Shown one piece after another: positions 18,142-26,318 of a DNA stretch of 64,000 bases. Numbering within the stretch: position 1 is the stretch's first letter; each line of letters starts with the position of its first letter. The stretch comes from Microbacterium proteolyticum (lineage in GTDB: Bacteria; Actinomycetota; Actinomycetes; Actinomycetales; Microbacteriaceae): positions 1 through 64,000 of the forward strand of contig NZ_JAUSZZ010000001.1 in assembly GCF_030818075.1 (NCBI RefSeq), in the 5' to 3' direction. Under the pieces are notes generated by a model. That model searched no databases, was not told the DNA's origin, and saw only the letters and a program-made list of their open reading frames with translations. Made by a program: the position numbers and the translations under genes.

Positions 18142-19071
18142 GTGCGCCTGGGAGTCCTCGACATCGGTTCCAACACCGTCCACCTGCTCGTCGCCAACGC
18201 CCGTGCCGGCGGCCGGCCGACGGCGACCACCTCGCACCGGTCGGTGCTGCGCCTCATGCGCTATCTGCAGCCGGACGGCTCCATCTCGCCCGAGGGCGTG
18301 CAGGGACTCGTGGATGCCGTGACCGCGGCGTGCGAGCGGGCGCGCGCCGAGGGGGTCGACGAGCTCCTGGCCACCGCGACCTCGGCCGTGCGCGAGGCGA
18401 CGAACGGCGAGGCGGTCATCGCGCAGATCGAGGAGGTGCTCGGCCAGCCGCTGCAGGTGCTCGGCGGCGAGACGGAGGCGCGCTTCACGTACCTCGCGGT
18501 GCGCCGCTGGTTCGGGTGGTCCGCAGGACAGATCCTGCTGTTCGACATCGGCGGCGGCTCGCTCGAGATCGCCGGCGGCGCCGACGAGCTGCCCGACCTC
18601 GCCGAATCCGTGCCGTTGGGCGCGGGCCGATCGACGGTGCGGTTCCTTCCGCACGATCCGCCGAGCACCGACGAGATCGACGCGCTGCGCCAGCACGCGA
18701 TGTCTGTGCTCGCGCCCGTGGCCGAGCGCTTCGCTGCGCTCCCCCGGCCCGACCACGTGGTGGGGTCGTCGAAGGCGATCCGCTCGCTCGCGAAGCTCGC
18801 GGGCTACCCCGTTCCGGGCTGGTCGGGCATCGACCGCATGGTGCTGCCGCGCCGGGAGCTCAAGGACTGGATCCCGCGTCTGGCCCGCATTCCCGCCGAT
18901 GCGCGCGAGGCACTGCCCGGCATCACCGCCGACCGCACCTTCCAGATCGTCGCCGCCGCCGTCGTCGTCGAGCGGGCGATGAAGGCGCTGGAGGTCGAAG
19001 AGCTCGAGGTGTCCCCCTGGGCGCTGCGTGAGGGCGTGCTGCTGCGCTACATCGAGTCGCTGGAGTACTGA
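18142..19071 (+). CDS. Ppx/GppA-family exopolyphosphatase
   Basis: A 309-residue ASKHA-fold phosphatase of the Ppx/GppA type, acting on polyphosphate or pppGpp. The N-terminal phosphate loop is VLDIGSNTVHLLV, the second glycine-rich motif is FDIGGGSLEI near 134, and ATSAVREATN is also conserved. It is the short actinobacterial form without an HD domain. GTG 18142 gives the canonical N terminus; TACGCT lies a few bases upstream, consistent with a leaderless transcript. It is divergent from coaA. Confidence 0.88.
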   Translation: MRLGVLDIGSNTVHLLVANARAGGRPTATTSHRSVLRLMRYLQPDGSISPEGVQGLVDAVTAACERARAEGVDELLATATSAVREATNGEAVIAQIEEVLGQPLQVLGGETEARFTYLAVRRWFGWSAGQILLFDIGGGSLEIAGGADELPDLAESVPLGAGRSTVRFLPHDPPSTDEIDALRQHAMSVLAPVAERFAALPRPDHVVGSSKAIRSLAKLAGYPVPGWSGIDRMVLPRRELKDWIPRLARIPADAREALPGITADRTFQIVAAAVVVERAMKALEVEELEVSPWALREGVLLRYIESLEY

Positions 19072-19109
19072 CTCCTCCCGCCGCGCCTTCCCTCCGCCCG
19101 CGCCGGTCG

Positions 19110-19279
19110 CTGACTTGCGGCTTATGTACAGGCTTCCGGCGCCCGGACGTACATATGCCGCAACTCATCGCCCTGCCCGGCGCCGGCGTGGCCGCTGACT
19201 TGCGGCTTATGTACGCGCTTCCGGCGCCCGAACGTACATATGCCGCAACTCATCGCCCTGCGCGGCGCCGGCGGGCACG
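19110..19279. repeat. Two tandem copies of an 85-bp repeat containing a long hairpin
   Basis: Two near-identical 85-base units lie end to end between the ppx gene and glmM. Each contains 15-base arms TTGCGGCTTATGTAC and GTACATATGCCGCAA (19115-19129 with 19149-19163; 19200-19214 with 19234-19248), with one mismatch. The AT-rich arms stand out from the surrounding GC-rich DNA. The element resembles a REP/palindromic intergenic repeat and may also act as a terminator between the convergent genes. Confidence 0.8.
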
Positions 19280-19291
19280 CGAGTGAGCGCG

Positions 19292-20647
19292 TCAGAGCGC
19301 GAGGCGCTCCCGCACCACCTCGGCGAGACGGTCGGCGTGAGCGCGGGCGACGTGCTCCGACTCCGCCTCGACCATCACGCGCACGAGCGGCTCGGTCCCC
19401 GATGCGCGAAGCAGCACGCGACCGGAGTCGCCCAGCTCGGCGCTGCACGCGGCGACGGCCGCCTGGACACCGTCGTCGTGCACGCCGTCGCGGTCGACGC
19501 CGCGCACGTTGACGAGCACCTGCGGGTAGACCGTCATCAGCGACGCGAGCTCGGCGAGGGTCTTCTTCTGACGCGCCATCTCCGCGACGATGTGCAGGCC
19601 CGTCAGCAGGCCGTCGCCCGTGGTGGCGTACTCGCTCATGATCACGTGGCCGGACTGCTCACCGCCGAGGGAGTAGCCGCCCTCGTTCATCGCTTCGAGC
19701 ACGTAGCGGTCACCGACGGCCGTCTGCAGGACCCGGATGCCATGAGCGTCCATCGCGCGGTGCAGGCCGAGGTTGCTCATCACCGTGGCCACGAGCGTGT
19801 CGTCGACGAGCGCGCCCCGCTCCTTCATCGCGACAGCCAGGATGGCCATGATCTGGTCGCCGTCGACCACGTTGCCCTGGGCGTCGACCGCCAGGCAGCG
19901 GTCGGCGTCGCCGTCGTGCGCGATGCCGACGTCGGCACCGAGCCGCACCACGGCTTCGGCGAGCACGTCGAGGTGCGTCGAACCCACACCGTCGTTGATG
20001 TTGAGTCCATCGGGATCGGCGCCGATGACGGTGACGGTCGCACCGGCGTCTTTGAAGGTCTCGGGTGACACACCGGCGGCCGCGCCGTGCGCGCAGTCGA
20101 GGACGACGTGGATGCCGTCGAGGCGGTGGGGCAGGGAGCCCAGCAGATGCAGCACGTAGCGGTCTTCGGCATCGGCGAAGCGCCGGATACGGCCGACGCC
20201 GGCGCCCGTGGGCTGTAGGCGCTCGCCCTCGAGCGCGCTCTCGATGCGCTGCTCGACGATGTCGGGGAGCTTGGTGCCGCCGCGGGCGAAGATCTTGATG
20301 CCGTTGTCGGGTGCCGGGTTGTGCGAGGCCGACACCATGACACCGAAGTCGGCGTCGTGGTCGGCGATCAGGAAGGCGGTGGCGGGAGTGGGGATGACGC
20401 CGGCGTCGAGCACGTCGACGCCGGAGGAGGCCAGGCCCGCGGAGACCGCGGCGGCGAGGAACTCCCCCGAGACGCGCGGGTCGCGCGCGACGACGGCGGT
20501 GAGCCGACGGCCCTCCGCTTTGCGCGCTTCCGCGGAACGGCCCTGGCCCAGGACGACAGCAGTCGCCTGGGCCAGGTGCAGCGCGAGTTCGGCGGTGAGG
20601 AGGCCGTTGGCCAGCCCCCGCACCCCGTCCGTGCCGAAAAGAGGCAT
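19292..20647 (-). CDS. glmM: Phosphoglucosamine mutase
   Basis: A 451-residue mutase that converts glucosamine-6-phosphate to glucosamine-1-phosphate for UDP-GlcNAc. It begins [12 protein letters not shown]. The phosphoserine loop is [14 protein letters not shown] near residue 108, the metal site is [11 protein letters not shown], and GEQSGHVIM is the sugar-binding loop. It follows rpsI by 14 bases in the common actinobacterial order rplM-rpsI-glmM. Confidence 0.97.
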   Translation of the reverse strand: MPLFGTDGVRGLANGLLTAELALHLAQATAVVLGQGRSAEARKAEGRRLTAVVARDPRVSGEFLAAAVSAGLASSGVDVLDAGVIPTPATAFLIADHDADFGVMVSASHNPAPDNGIKIFARGGTKLPDIVEQRIESALEGERLQPTGAGVGRIRRFADAEDRYVLHLLGSLPHRLDGIHVVLDCAHGAAAGVSPETFKDAGATVTVIGADPDGLNINDGVGSTHLDVLAEAVVRLGADVGIAHDGDADRCLAVDAQGNVVDGDQIMAILAVAMKERGALVDDTLVATVMSNLGLHRAMDAHGIRVLQTAVGDRYVLEAMNEGGYSLGGEQSGHVIMSEYATTGDGLLTGLHIVAEMARQKKTLAELASLMTVYPQVLVNVRGVDRDGVHDDGVQAAVAACSAELGDSGRVLLRASGTEPLVRVMVEAESEHVARAHADRLAEVVRERLAL

Positions 20648-20661
20648 CCGGAGGTTCGAAC

Positions 20662-21132
20662 TCAGCGCTTGGAGTACTGAGGCGCCTTGCGGGCCTTCTT
20701 GAGACCGGCCTTCTTGCGCTCCTTGACGCGAGCGTCGCGCGAGAGGAAGCCGGCCTTCTTCAGGGTCGGGCGGTTGTTCTCGGCGTCGATCTCGTTGAGC
20801 GCACGGGCGATGCCCAGGCGCAGCGCACCGGCCTGGCCCGAGGGGCCGCCACCGGAGATGCGCGCGATCACGTCGTACGAGCCCGCGAGCTCGAGGACCG
20901 TGAACGGGTCGTTGATCAGCTGCTGGTGCAGCTTGTTGGGGAAGTAGTCCTCGATCGTGCGGCCGTTGACCGTGATCGTGCCCGAACCGGGGACGAGGCG
21001 CACGCGGGCGATGGCCTGCTTGCGACGGCCCACGGCTGCGCCGGGGACGGAGAGCACGGGGCGCTCGGTCGCGACGGCCGACTGCTCGGCCGGCGTCTCG
21101 GTGCTGTAGTTGCTGGAGTCGATGTTCGACAC
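20662..21132 (-). CDS. rpsI: 30S ribosomal protein S9
   Basis: A 156-residue S9. The core begins at about residue 35 with [12 protein letters not shown] and ends in the signature basic tail [12 protein letters not shown] that reaches the P site. The first 34 residues are an acidic Ser/Thr-rich extension, common in actinobacteria. It lies 24 bases downstream of rplM. Confidence 0.97.
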   Translation of the reverse strand: MSNIDSSNYSTETPAEQSAVATERPVLSVPGAAVGRRKQAIARVRLVPGSGTITVNGRTIEDYFPNKLHQQLINDPFTVLELAGSYDVIARISGGGPSGQAGALRLGIARALNEIDAENNRPTLKKAGFLSRDARVKERKKAGLKKARKAPQYSKR

Positions 21133-21156
21133 TGTTTCGTCCTTATCCGGCGGCGC

Positions 21157-21603
21157 TTACTGGGCGACCTGGTCGAAGGTGTATGCCGTGGGCTGCTGGG
21201 CACCGTGGGGGTGCTCGGCGCCGCGGTAGACCTTGAGCTTCTTGAGCTGCGCCGCGCCGAGGCTGTTCTTGGGCAGCATGCCGCGGATGGCCTTCTCGAC
21301 CGCGCGGACGGGGTTCTTCTCGAGGAGTTCGTCGTAGGTGACGGACTTGAGGCCGCCCGGGAAGCCCGAGTGGCGGTAGGCCTTCTTCTGCGTGAGCTTC
21401 TGACCCGTGAGCGCGACCTTGTCGGCGTTGATCACGATGACGAAGTCGCCGGAGTCGATGTGGTTGGCGAAGGTGGGCTTGTGCTTGCCGCGGAGGAGGA
21501 CCGCCGCGTGCGAGGCCAGACGGCCGAGAACGACGTCGGTGGCGTCGATAACGACCCACTCGCGCGTGACCTCAGCGGCCTTGGGGGTGAAAGTGCGCGT
21601 CAC
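21157..21603 (-). CDS. rplM: 50S ribosomal protein L13
   Basis: A 148-residue L13. The motifs [37 protein letters not shown] and [10 protein letters not shown] are all typical. GTG 21603 gives the standard actinobacterial N terminus [11 protein letters not shown]. It is the first gene of the rplM-rpsI-glmM unit. Confidence 0.97.
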   Translation of the reverse strand: MTRTFTPKAAEVTREWVVIDATDVVLGRLASHAAVLLRGKHKPTFANHIDSGDFVIVINADKVALTGQKLTQKKAYRHSGFPGGLKSVTYDELLEKNPVRAVEKAIRGMLPKNSLGAAQLKKLKVYRGAEHPHGAQQPTAYTFDQVAQ

Positions 21604-21747
21604 AGTAGTGCTGCTTTCTTGATCGAACGGAGGAGTTCGTGAATCCCGCTCCGGTGGTCCGTTGCGGTGTCGATGACACGGCAACAGGGCCGGTGGAGGG
21701 CTCACGTTCGGGCAACCCGCTCGCAGAGAGGCGGGCACCAAAGGACG

Positions 21748-21776
21748 AGCTTACGGCATCCAGATGCCACCACCAA
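21748..21776 (-). promoter_or_regulatory. Likely housekeeping promoter for rplM-rpsI-glmM
   Basis: Read on the minus strand, TTGGTG (21776-21771) and TAAGCT (21753-21748) are separated by 17 bases. This is a good SigA-type pair about 145 bases upstream of the rplM start. No experimental start site is known; this is from spacing and sequence only. Confidence 0.45.
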
Positions 21777-21836
21777 ATGCCGCCGCGCCGCGCGGCCGGA
21801 TCCCCGCGAAAGGGCTGCGCCGCCCGCAGACACGAC

Positions 21837-21868
21837 GATGCCCCGCCGCCCGAAGGCGACGGGGCATC
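21837..21868 (-). terminator. Terminator after the alpha/beta hydrolase gene
   Basis: 14-base arms starting GATGCCCCGCCGCC pair with one mismatch around CGAA. The hairpin sits about 58 bases beyond the minus-strand hydrolase stop. Confidence 0.65.
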
Positions 21869-21926
21869 TCACGCGGGCACGTCCACCGCGGATGCGGGCG
21901 AGAGTGAGGACGCGCTCGCGCGGGAC

Positions 21927-22763
21927 TCAGCGCTGGAGGAAGTCGATCAGCACGCGGTTGAACTCATCGGCGTGACTGACGTTGACGCCGTGCGGCGCAC
22001 CCGCCACGACGTGCAGCTCGCTGCCCGCGATGGCCTCGTGCGTGCGCTTGCCGGAACCCTCGAAGGGGACCGTGGCGTCGCTGTCGCCGTGGATGACGAG
22101 GGTCGGCACCGTGACGTGCGGCAGGTCGTCGCGGAAGTCGGTGGTGGCGAACGCCTCCATCGACTTGAGCGCGGCGTGGTGGTCGGCCTGGTTCGCGAGG
22201 CGCTCGGCCTCGGCACGGTCGGCCTCCGAGACGGCGAGCGTGCCGTCCACCGAGAAGAAGTCGGTCGTGAACTGGTGGTAGAAGGCCTTCTCGTCGTCCT
22301 TCAGCCCCTGCTTCATACCGTCGGCGGTCTCGTCGTCGAGCGGGCCCTCGGGGTTGTCGTCGGTCTTGGCCAGGTACGGCGGCACGGCCGCGGCGAAGAC
22401 GACGCTGTGGATGCGGTCCGCTCCGTGACGGGTGAGGTAGCGGGCGACCTCCCCGCCGCCCATCGAGAAGCCGACGAGGGTCGCATCCCGCAGGTCGAGG
22501 GTCTCGAGCACGGCCTGGAGGTCGTTCGCGAAGGTGTCGTAGTCGTAGCCCGAGCGCGGCTTGTCGCTGCGCCCGAAGCCCCGGCGGTCATAGGTGACGA
22601 CGCGGTAGCCGGCCCCCTCGAGGGCGGGAACCTGGTGCGCCCACGACTCACCCGAAAGGGGCCAGCCGTGGATGAGGACGACGGGGCGACCCGGGCCGCC
22701 GGTGTCGTCGACGTGCAGGTCGATGTCGGTCAGGAGTCCATGGTGTGCGGTGATCTCGCTCAT
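21927..22763 (-). CDS. Alpha/beta hydrolase, non-heme haloperoxidase/esterase type
   Basis: A 278-residue hydrolase. It shows the oxyanion loop LIHGWPLSGESW, YDRRGFGRSDKP, the nucleophile elbow GFSMGGGEV (Ser about 98), the acid in VIHGDSDATVPF and the final His in GAPHGVNVSHADEFN. This pattern is typical of the cofactor-free perhydrolase (haloperoxidase) group. ATG 22763 is preferred over an upstream start because family members begin close to it. The natural substrate is unknown. Confidence 0.85.
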   Translation of the reverse strand: MSEITAHHGLLTDIDLHVDDTGGPGRPVVLIHGWPLSGESWAHQVPALEGAGYRVVTYDRRGFGRSDKPRSGYDYDTFANDLQAVLETLDLRDATLVGFSMGGGEVARYLTRHGADRIHSVVFAAAVPPYLAKTDDNPEGPLDDETADGMKQGLKDDEKAFYHQFTTDFFSVDGTLAVSEADRAEAERLANQADHHAALKSMEAFATTDFRDDLPHVTVPTLVIHGDSDATVPFEGSGKRTHEAIAGSELHVVAGAPHGVNVSHADEFNRVLIDFLQR

Positions 22764-22906
22764 GGCAGCGATGGTCGAGGGCCGACCTGAACGTCCGCCC
22801 CCGCTTGACGCAGAAGTGCGCGATGGGTAAGGGGCGCGGATACGCACAGCCCGACGAGGGATGCAACGGTTCCGGTGCCGGCATCCGGCTTCGTTAGCCT
22901 GCCCGC

Positions 22907-23446
22907 ATGGCTACGACCCGTCTCCCCGGAATGTCCCTGCTCGCCGTCGCCTGCGTGCTGACGCTCAGCGCCTGCACCCCCGCACCCGGGAACGGCGGCG
23001 CCCCCGCGGATCCCGCCCCCGGCGCGAGCGCATCGTCGGCGGGATCCGCCGGCAGCGACGACGACGGGCGGACCGTCGTCACCGCGGTCAACACCGCCGA
23101 GGCGAGTGCTGGCGGTCGCGCTTTCGAACTCGAGCGCGAGGACGACGGGTGGCAGGTGCACGTCGCCGTCGGCGATCGCGACGTCGAGGTGCTCGTGGCC
23201 TCCGACGGGACGACCGTGAGGTCGTCGAACGACGACGACGGCATCGACGGCGACGAGCGCGCCGCGCTCGATGCGGCCGTCACCACGCTCGCGGATGCCG
23301 TGCGGATCGCCGCGACGCGCAACGCCGGCGGCGAGCGGCTCGACGAGGTCCAGCTCGAGGACGAGGGCGGAACCTGGATCTGGCAGGTGGACCTCTCCGG
23401 CGGCGGCACGGTGCGCGTCTCGGCCGCGGACGGCTCGATCCTCTGA
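22907..23446 (+). CDS. Putative lipoprotein with PepSY-like domain
   Basis: A 179-residue protein with a lipoprotein signal: a hydrophobic stretch ending LTLSAC, with Cys23 as the lipidated residue. An Ala/Gly/Ser/Pro linker follows. Two similar alpha/beta units come next (around 58-105 and 112-179); each ends with an exposed strand such as VEVLVASDGT and VRVSAADGSIL, as in PepSY repeats. TTAGCCT just before ATG 22907 suggests a leaderless mRNA. PepSY domains often inhibit peptidases, but the role here is unproven. Confidence 0.72.
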   Translation: MATTRLPGMSLLAVACVLTLSACTPAPGNGGAPADPAPGASASSAGSAGSDDDGRTVVTAVNTAEASAGGRAFELEREDDGWQVHVAVGDRDVEVLVASDGTTVRSSNDDDGIDGDERAALDAAVTTLADAVRIAATRNAGGERLDEVQLEDEGGTWIWQVDLSGGGTVRVSAADGSIL

Positions 23447-23521
23447 CCCCGGCGTCCGATGCAGAGCCGCTCGCCGGACGCAACCCCTCCCGCCGCAGCG
23501 GGCAGACGCGCGTGGTCCTCA

Positions 23522-23527
23522 TTACAC
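23522..23527 (+). promoter_or_regulatory. Near-consensus -10 box (TACACT-like) for a leaderless transcript
   Basis: A TACACT hexamer ends seven bases before the ATG at 23535, the distance expected if transcription starts at that ATG. It would drive the short leader ORF and the CNNM/CorC-type gene. No clear -35 box is seen. Confidence 0.5.
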
Positions 23528-23534
23528 TCGCGCC

Positions 23535-23624
23535 ATGAGCCCTGCCCTCGATTCCGACGGTCATAGTCCGAGCGCCCGGGTGACCCCGGGCGAGGTTCTC
23601 CCGCGGGCGGTGATGCGCCCGTGA
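23535..23624 (+). CDS. 29-residue leader ORF upstream of the CNNM/CorC-type gene
   Basis: ATG 23535 opens a 29-codon ORF starting MSPALDSDGH and ending PRAVMRP. It has five prolines and several acidic residues. Its stop TGA (23622-23624) overlaps the GTG start of the next gene as GTGA. The -10 box immediately upstream suggests it is translated from a leaderless mRNA and coupled to the transporter. It could be a regulatory leader peptide or simply an alternative N terminus in another frame. I know of no family for it. Confidence 0.5.
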   Translation: MSPALDSDGHSPSARVTPGEVLPRAVMRP

Positions 23625-24913
23625 ACGATTTTGCGCTCAACATCGTGCTCGTGGTCGTCTTCGTCCTGATCGGCGGGGTGTTCGCCGCGACCGAGATGGC
23701 TCTGGTGACGCTGCGCGAGAGCCAGGTCAATGCTCTCGCCGCCCGCGGCAAGCGGGGCCAGAAGGTGGCGGCCCTGGCCCGCAACCCCAACACCTTCCTC
23801 TCCGCCGTGCAGATCGGCGTCACCGTGGCGGGATTCGCCTCGGCAGCCTACGGCGCATCGTCGATCGCCCCGTCGGTCGCCCCGCTGTTCGAGGGTCTGG
23901 GCCTGCAGCCCGGCCCTGCCGCCACCGTGGCGACCATCGCGCTGACGCTGGTGATCGCCTATCTGTCGCTCGTGCTGGGCGAGCTCGTGCCCAAGCGCCT
24001 CGCCATCCAGCGCAATGCGGCCTTCGCGTACGCGGTCGCCCCGGTGCTCAACGGGTTCGCCGCCCTCATGCGGCCGGTGATCTGGTTGCTGTCGATCTCG
24101 ACCAACGTGCTCGTCCGCCTGCTCGGCGGGGACCCGAACAAGACCGGTGAGGAACTCACCGAGGAGGAATTGCGCGACATCGTGTCGAGCCACGAGGGCC
24201 TGCCCGCCGATGAGCGACGCATCCTCGACGACGTGCTGTCGCTGCGCGGACGGCACGTGAGCGAGGTCATGCGCCCGCGCCCGGAGGTCGTGACCCTGGA
24301 TGCCGGGGGAACCATCGCCGAGGCGCGCGACATCGTGCGTGATCTGCCGTACTCGCGCTATCCGGTGGCGGAGCAGTCGATCGACGACGTGGTCGGGTTC
24401 GTCCACGTGCGCGACCTCTCAGACGACACCGCCCGGCCGCTGAGCGCGGTGATGCGCGAGATCCGCTACATCCCCTCCACCGCACGGGTACTGCCCACGT
24501 TGACGGCGATGCGCGCCGACGGGAGCCACATCGCGGTCGTGGTGGACGAGTACGGAGGCACGGACGGAATCGTCACCCTCGAGGACCTCGTCGAGGAGGT
24601 CGTGGGCGAGATCTTCGACGAATACGACACGGATGCCGAGCAGCCGCTCGCCGAAGGCGAGCACGGCGTGGTGGAAGGGCGCCTCAACCTGCAGGACTTC
24701 GAAGAGGCCACGGGCGTGACCCTGCCGCGCGGCGCGGCCGACACCGTCGGCGGATTCGTCGTGGAGCGGCTCGGTCGCCTCGCGCGGGCCGGCGACACGG
24801 TGGAGGTGGACGGCGCGACTCTGCAGGTGCGCACCGTCGAGCGCCGACGGGTGGCGGAACTGCTCGTGACGCGGCACCCGGTGGACGAGAACAGCTCGAC
24901 GGACGGCGCCTGA
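23621..24913 (+). CDS. CNNM/CorC (HlyC)-family membrane protein with CBS domains
   Basis: A 430-residue protein. The N-terminal DUF21/CNNM domain has four membrane segments in residues 1-170, with [16 protein letters not shown] and [12 protein letters not shown] cytosolic CBS pair follows at about 205-330, and a C-terminal CorC_HlyC domain starts at [21 protein letters not shown] and GEIFDEYD. Relatives handle Mg2+ or Co2+ efflux; the old name hemolysin is historical. Start is GTG 23621, overlapping the leader ORF stop. Confidence 0.9.
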   Translation: MNDFALNIVLVVVFVLIGGVFAATEMALVTLRESQVNALAARGKRGQKVAALARNPNTFLSAVQIGVTVAGFASAAYGASSIAPSVAPLFEGLGLQPGPAATVATIALTLVIAYLSLVLGELVPKRLAIQRNAAFAYAVAPVLNGFAALMRPVIWLLSISTNVLVRLLGGDPNKTGEELTEEELRDIVSSHEGLPADERRILDDVLSLRGRHVSEVMRPRPEVVTLDAGGTIAEARDIVRDLPYSRYPVAEQSIDDVVGFVHVRDLSDDTARPLSAVMREIRYIPSTARVLPTLTAMRADGSHIAVVVDEYGGTDGIVTLEDLVEEVVGEIFDEYDTDAEQPLAEGEHGVVEGRLNLQDFEEATGVTLPRGAADTVGGFVVERLGRLARAGDTVEVDGATLQVRTVERRRVAELLVTRHPVDENSSTDGA

Positions 24914-24977
24914 GGCGTTCTTCGGTCGCCGTGTGAGGCGTTCTTCGGTCGCCGTGTGAGGCGTTCTGCGGTCGGTG
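24911..24977. repeat. Three tandem 23-bp repeats
   Basis: The unit TGAGGCGTTCTTCGGTCGCC plus GTG occurs at 24911-24933 and 24934-24956. A third, slightly diverged and shortened copy starts at 24957. The first copy includes the stop codon of the CNNM/CorC-type gene. Confidence 0.8.
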
Positions 24978-25014
24978 CCCGCGGCATCCTCCGGCCACCG
25001 CGCCCGGGTGGCCG

Positions 25015-25161
25015 TCAGGCGATGCCTGCTCCTCGCGAGGCGATGGCGTCACCCAACTCGAAGTGATGCCCGTTGATGGCGAGCAGGTCCCGCTCGCCGT
25101 CGGGAAGAAAACCAGGTGGTGCCGTGGAGCTCGCGTCGCTTCGGCTGATCATGCGCCCCAT
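25015..25161 (-). CDS. Possible small protein or gene remnant
   Basis: A 48-codon minus-strand frame with strongly G/C-biased third positions. Its C-terminal half reads like real protein (PDGERDLLAINGHHFELGDA). No convincing ribosome site is seen and the start is uncertain; upstream in-frame ATG 25200 is possible. It may be the tail of a decayed gene. I do not recognise it. Confidence 0.25.
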   Translation of the reverse strand: MGRMISRSDASSTAPPGFLPDGERDLLAINGHHFELGDAIASRGAGIA

Positions 25162-25230
25162 GCTCACGCGTCGGGCGGGCGTCGCGTCAGGGCTTGACAT
25201 CGCGTCGACACGCCCGACCAGCCCGGTTCG

Positions 25231-25260
25231 GTTGTGCACAATTGAGTTGCATGCAATGCT
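25231..25260 (+). promoter_or_regulatory. Candidate OhrR operator upstream of ohrR-ohr
   Basis: The stretch just before ohrR contains CAATTG and, a few bases on, the perfect 10-base palindrome TTGCATGCAA. This AT-rich double palindrome in GC-rich DNA is where an autoregulating OhrR would bind. A TTGACA hexamer lies at 25194-25199, but no -10 box at the standard distance is evident. Inferred from position and symmetry. Confidence 0.5.
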
Positions 25261-25266
25261 TTGGAC

Positions 25267-25746
25267 ATGCCCGCCGTCGACGCCCTCGTGTGCTTCGCGC
25301 TCTACGCCGCCAACCGCACGACCACTCAGGCCTACCGCGTCCTGCTCGACCCGTTCGGACTGACCTACCCGCAGTACATCGCCCTGGTGACCCTGTGGGC
25401 GGACGGCGAGCAGACGGTGAAGAGCCTCGGCGAGGCCCTGCAACTGGACTCGGGCACCCTGTCGCCGATGCTGTCGCGGATGGAGGCGGCCGGGTACGTC
25501 ACCCGCACGCGCAGCACCGACGACGAGCGCGTGGTCGGCATCGCCCTGACCGAGCGGGGCACCGCGCTGCGCGAGGAACTCGCCCACGTCCCGCGATGCA
25601 TCGCCGCCGGCGCCGGGTTCACCGACGCCGAGGCCGCGCGCGACCTCATCGACGCACTGCATCGACTCACGGATGCCATGAAGAGCCTTCGCGATCACCC
25701 CGACACGGTGCTCGACGCTGTCGGCGCTCCCCGCCCCCGGGCGTGA
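25267..25746 (+). CDS. ohrR: MarR-family organic-hydroperoxide sensor OhrR
   Basis: A 159-residue winged-helix regulator. The N-terminal LVCFALYAANR carries the redox-sensing Cys9 expected in OhrR. The DNA-binding part is KSLGEALQLDSGTLSPMLSRMEAAG followed by the wing TRTRSTDDERVV. OhrR represses ohr until its Cys is oxidised by organic peroxides. ATG 25267 is chosen over TTG 25261. The ohr gene follows after 38 bases. Confidence 0.9.
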   Translation: MPAVDALVCFALYAANRTTTQAYRVLLDPFGLTYPQYIALVTLWADGEQTVKSLGEALQLDSGTLSPMLSRMEAAGYVTRTRSTDDERVVGIALTERGTALREELAHVPRCIAAGAGFTDAEAARDLIDALHRLTDAMKSLRDHPDTVLDAVGAPRPRA

Positions 25747-25784
25747 ACGCGCCCTCCCCCACCACCCCTGGAAAGGACACCCCC

Positions 25785-26204
25785 ATGGAAGCCCTCTACA
25801 CCGCCGAAGCCGTCTCCACCGGTCACGGACGCACCGGTCATGTGACCGCCGGCAGCCAGATCGACCTCGACGTCGCGCCCCCGAAGGAGCTCGGCGGCTC
25901 GGGCCAGGGGACCAACCCCGAGCAGCTGTTCGCCGCGGGATACGCCGCGTGCTTCCACGGAGCGCTGCACGCCGTGGCCCGCGGCCACAAGGTCGCCCTG
26001 GAGGACTCCTCGGTCGGCGGGCGCGTCCAGATCGGCTCCAACGGCCAGGGCGGCTACCAGCTCGCCGTGCTGCTCGAGGTCGTCCTGCCCGGCATCGACG
26101 CCGCGCTCGCCCAGCAGCTCGCCGACGAGGCCCACCAGGTGTGCCCGTACTCGAACGCGACGCGCGGCAACATCGAGGTCACGGTCACCGTTTCGGAGGA
26201 CTGA
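25785..26204 (+). CDS. ohr: Organic hydroperoxide resistance protein Ohr (OsmC family)
   Basis: A 139-residue thiol peroxidase that reduces organic and lipid hydroperoxides. Both catalytic cysteines are present: Cys56 in AACFHGAL and Cys120 in VCPYSNATRGN. TNPEQLFAAGYAAC is the usual Ohr signature. A GGAAAGGA ribosome site precedes ATG 25785. It is co-transcribed with ohrR, the normal arrangement. Confidence 0.95.
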   Translation: MEALYTAEAVSTGHGRTGHVTAGSQIDLDVAPPKELGGSGQGTNPEQLFAAGYAACFHGALHAVARGHKVALEDSSVGGRVQIGSNGQGGYQLAVLLEVVLPGIDAALAQQLADEAHQVCPYSNATRGNIEVTVTVSED

Positions 26205-26207
26205 CCT

Positions 26208-26227
26208 CCGCCCCGGCCCCGGGGCGG
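26208..26227 (+). terminator. Weak GC hairpin after ohr
   Basis: CCGCCCC pairs with GGGGCGG across a short loop, starting four bases past the ohr stop. There is no T-tract, so confidence is limited. Confidence 0.4.
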
Positions 26228-26318
26228 GGCGCTGAGCCCACGAATCGCGTCCTGTCCCGGTCTTTCCGCACCCCGGCGCCGTCCACCTCCGCTCGACGCC
26301 GGCGCGTCCGGGCACGCG

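Noticed and set aside
19110..19279. Insertion-sequence ends or attachment sites
   Set aside because: No transposase or integrase and no target duplication visible; better described as an intergenic palindromic repeat.
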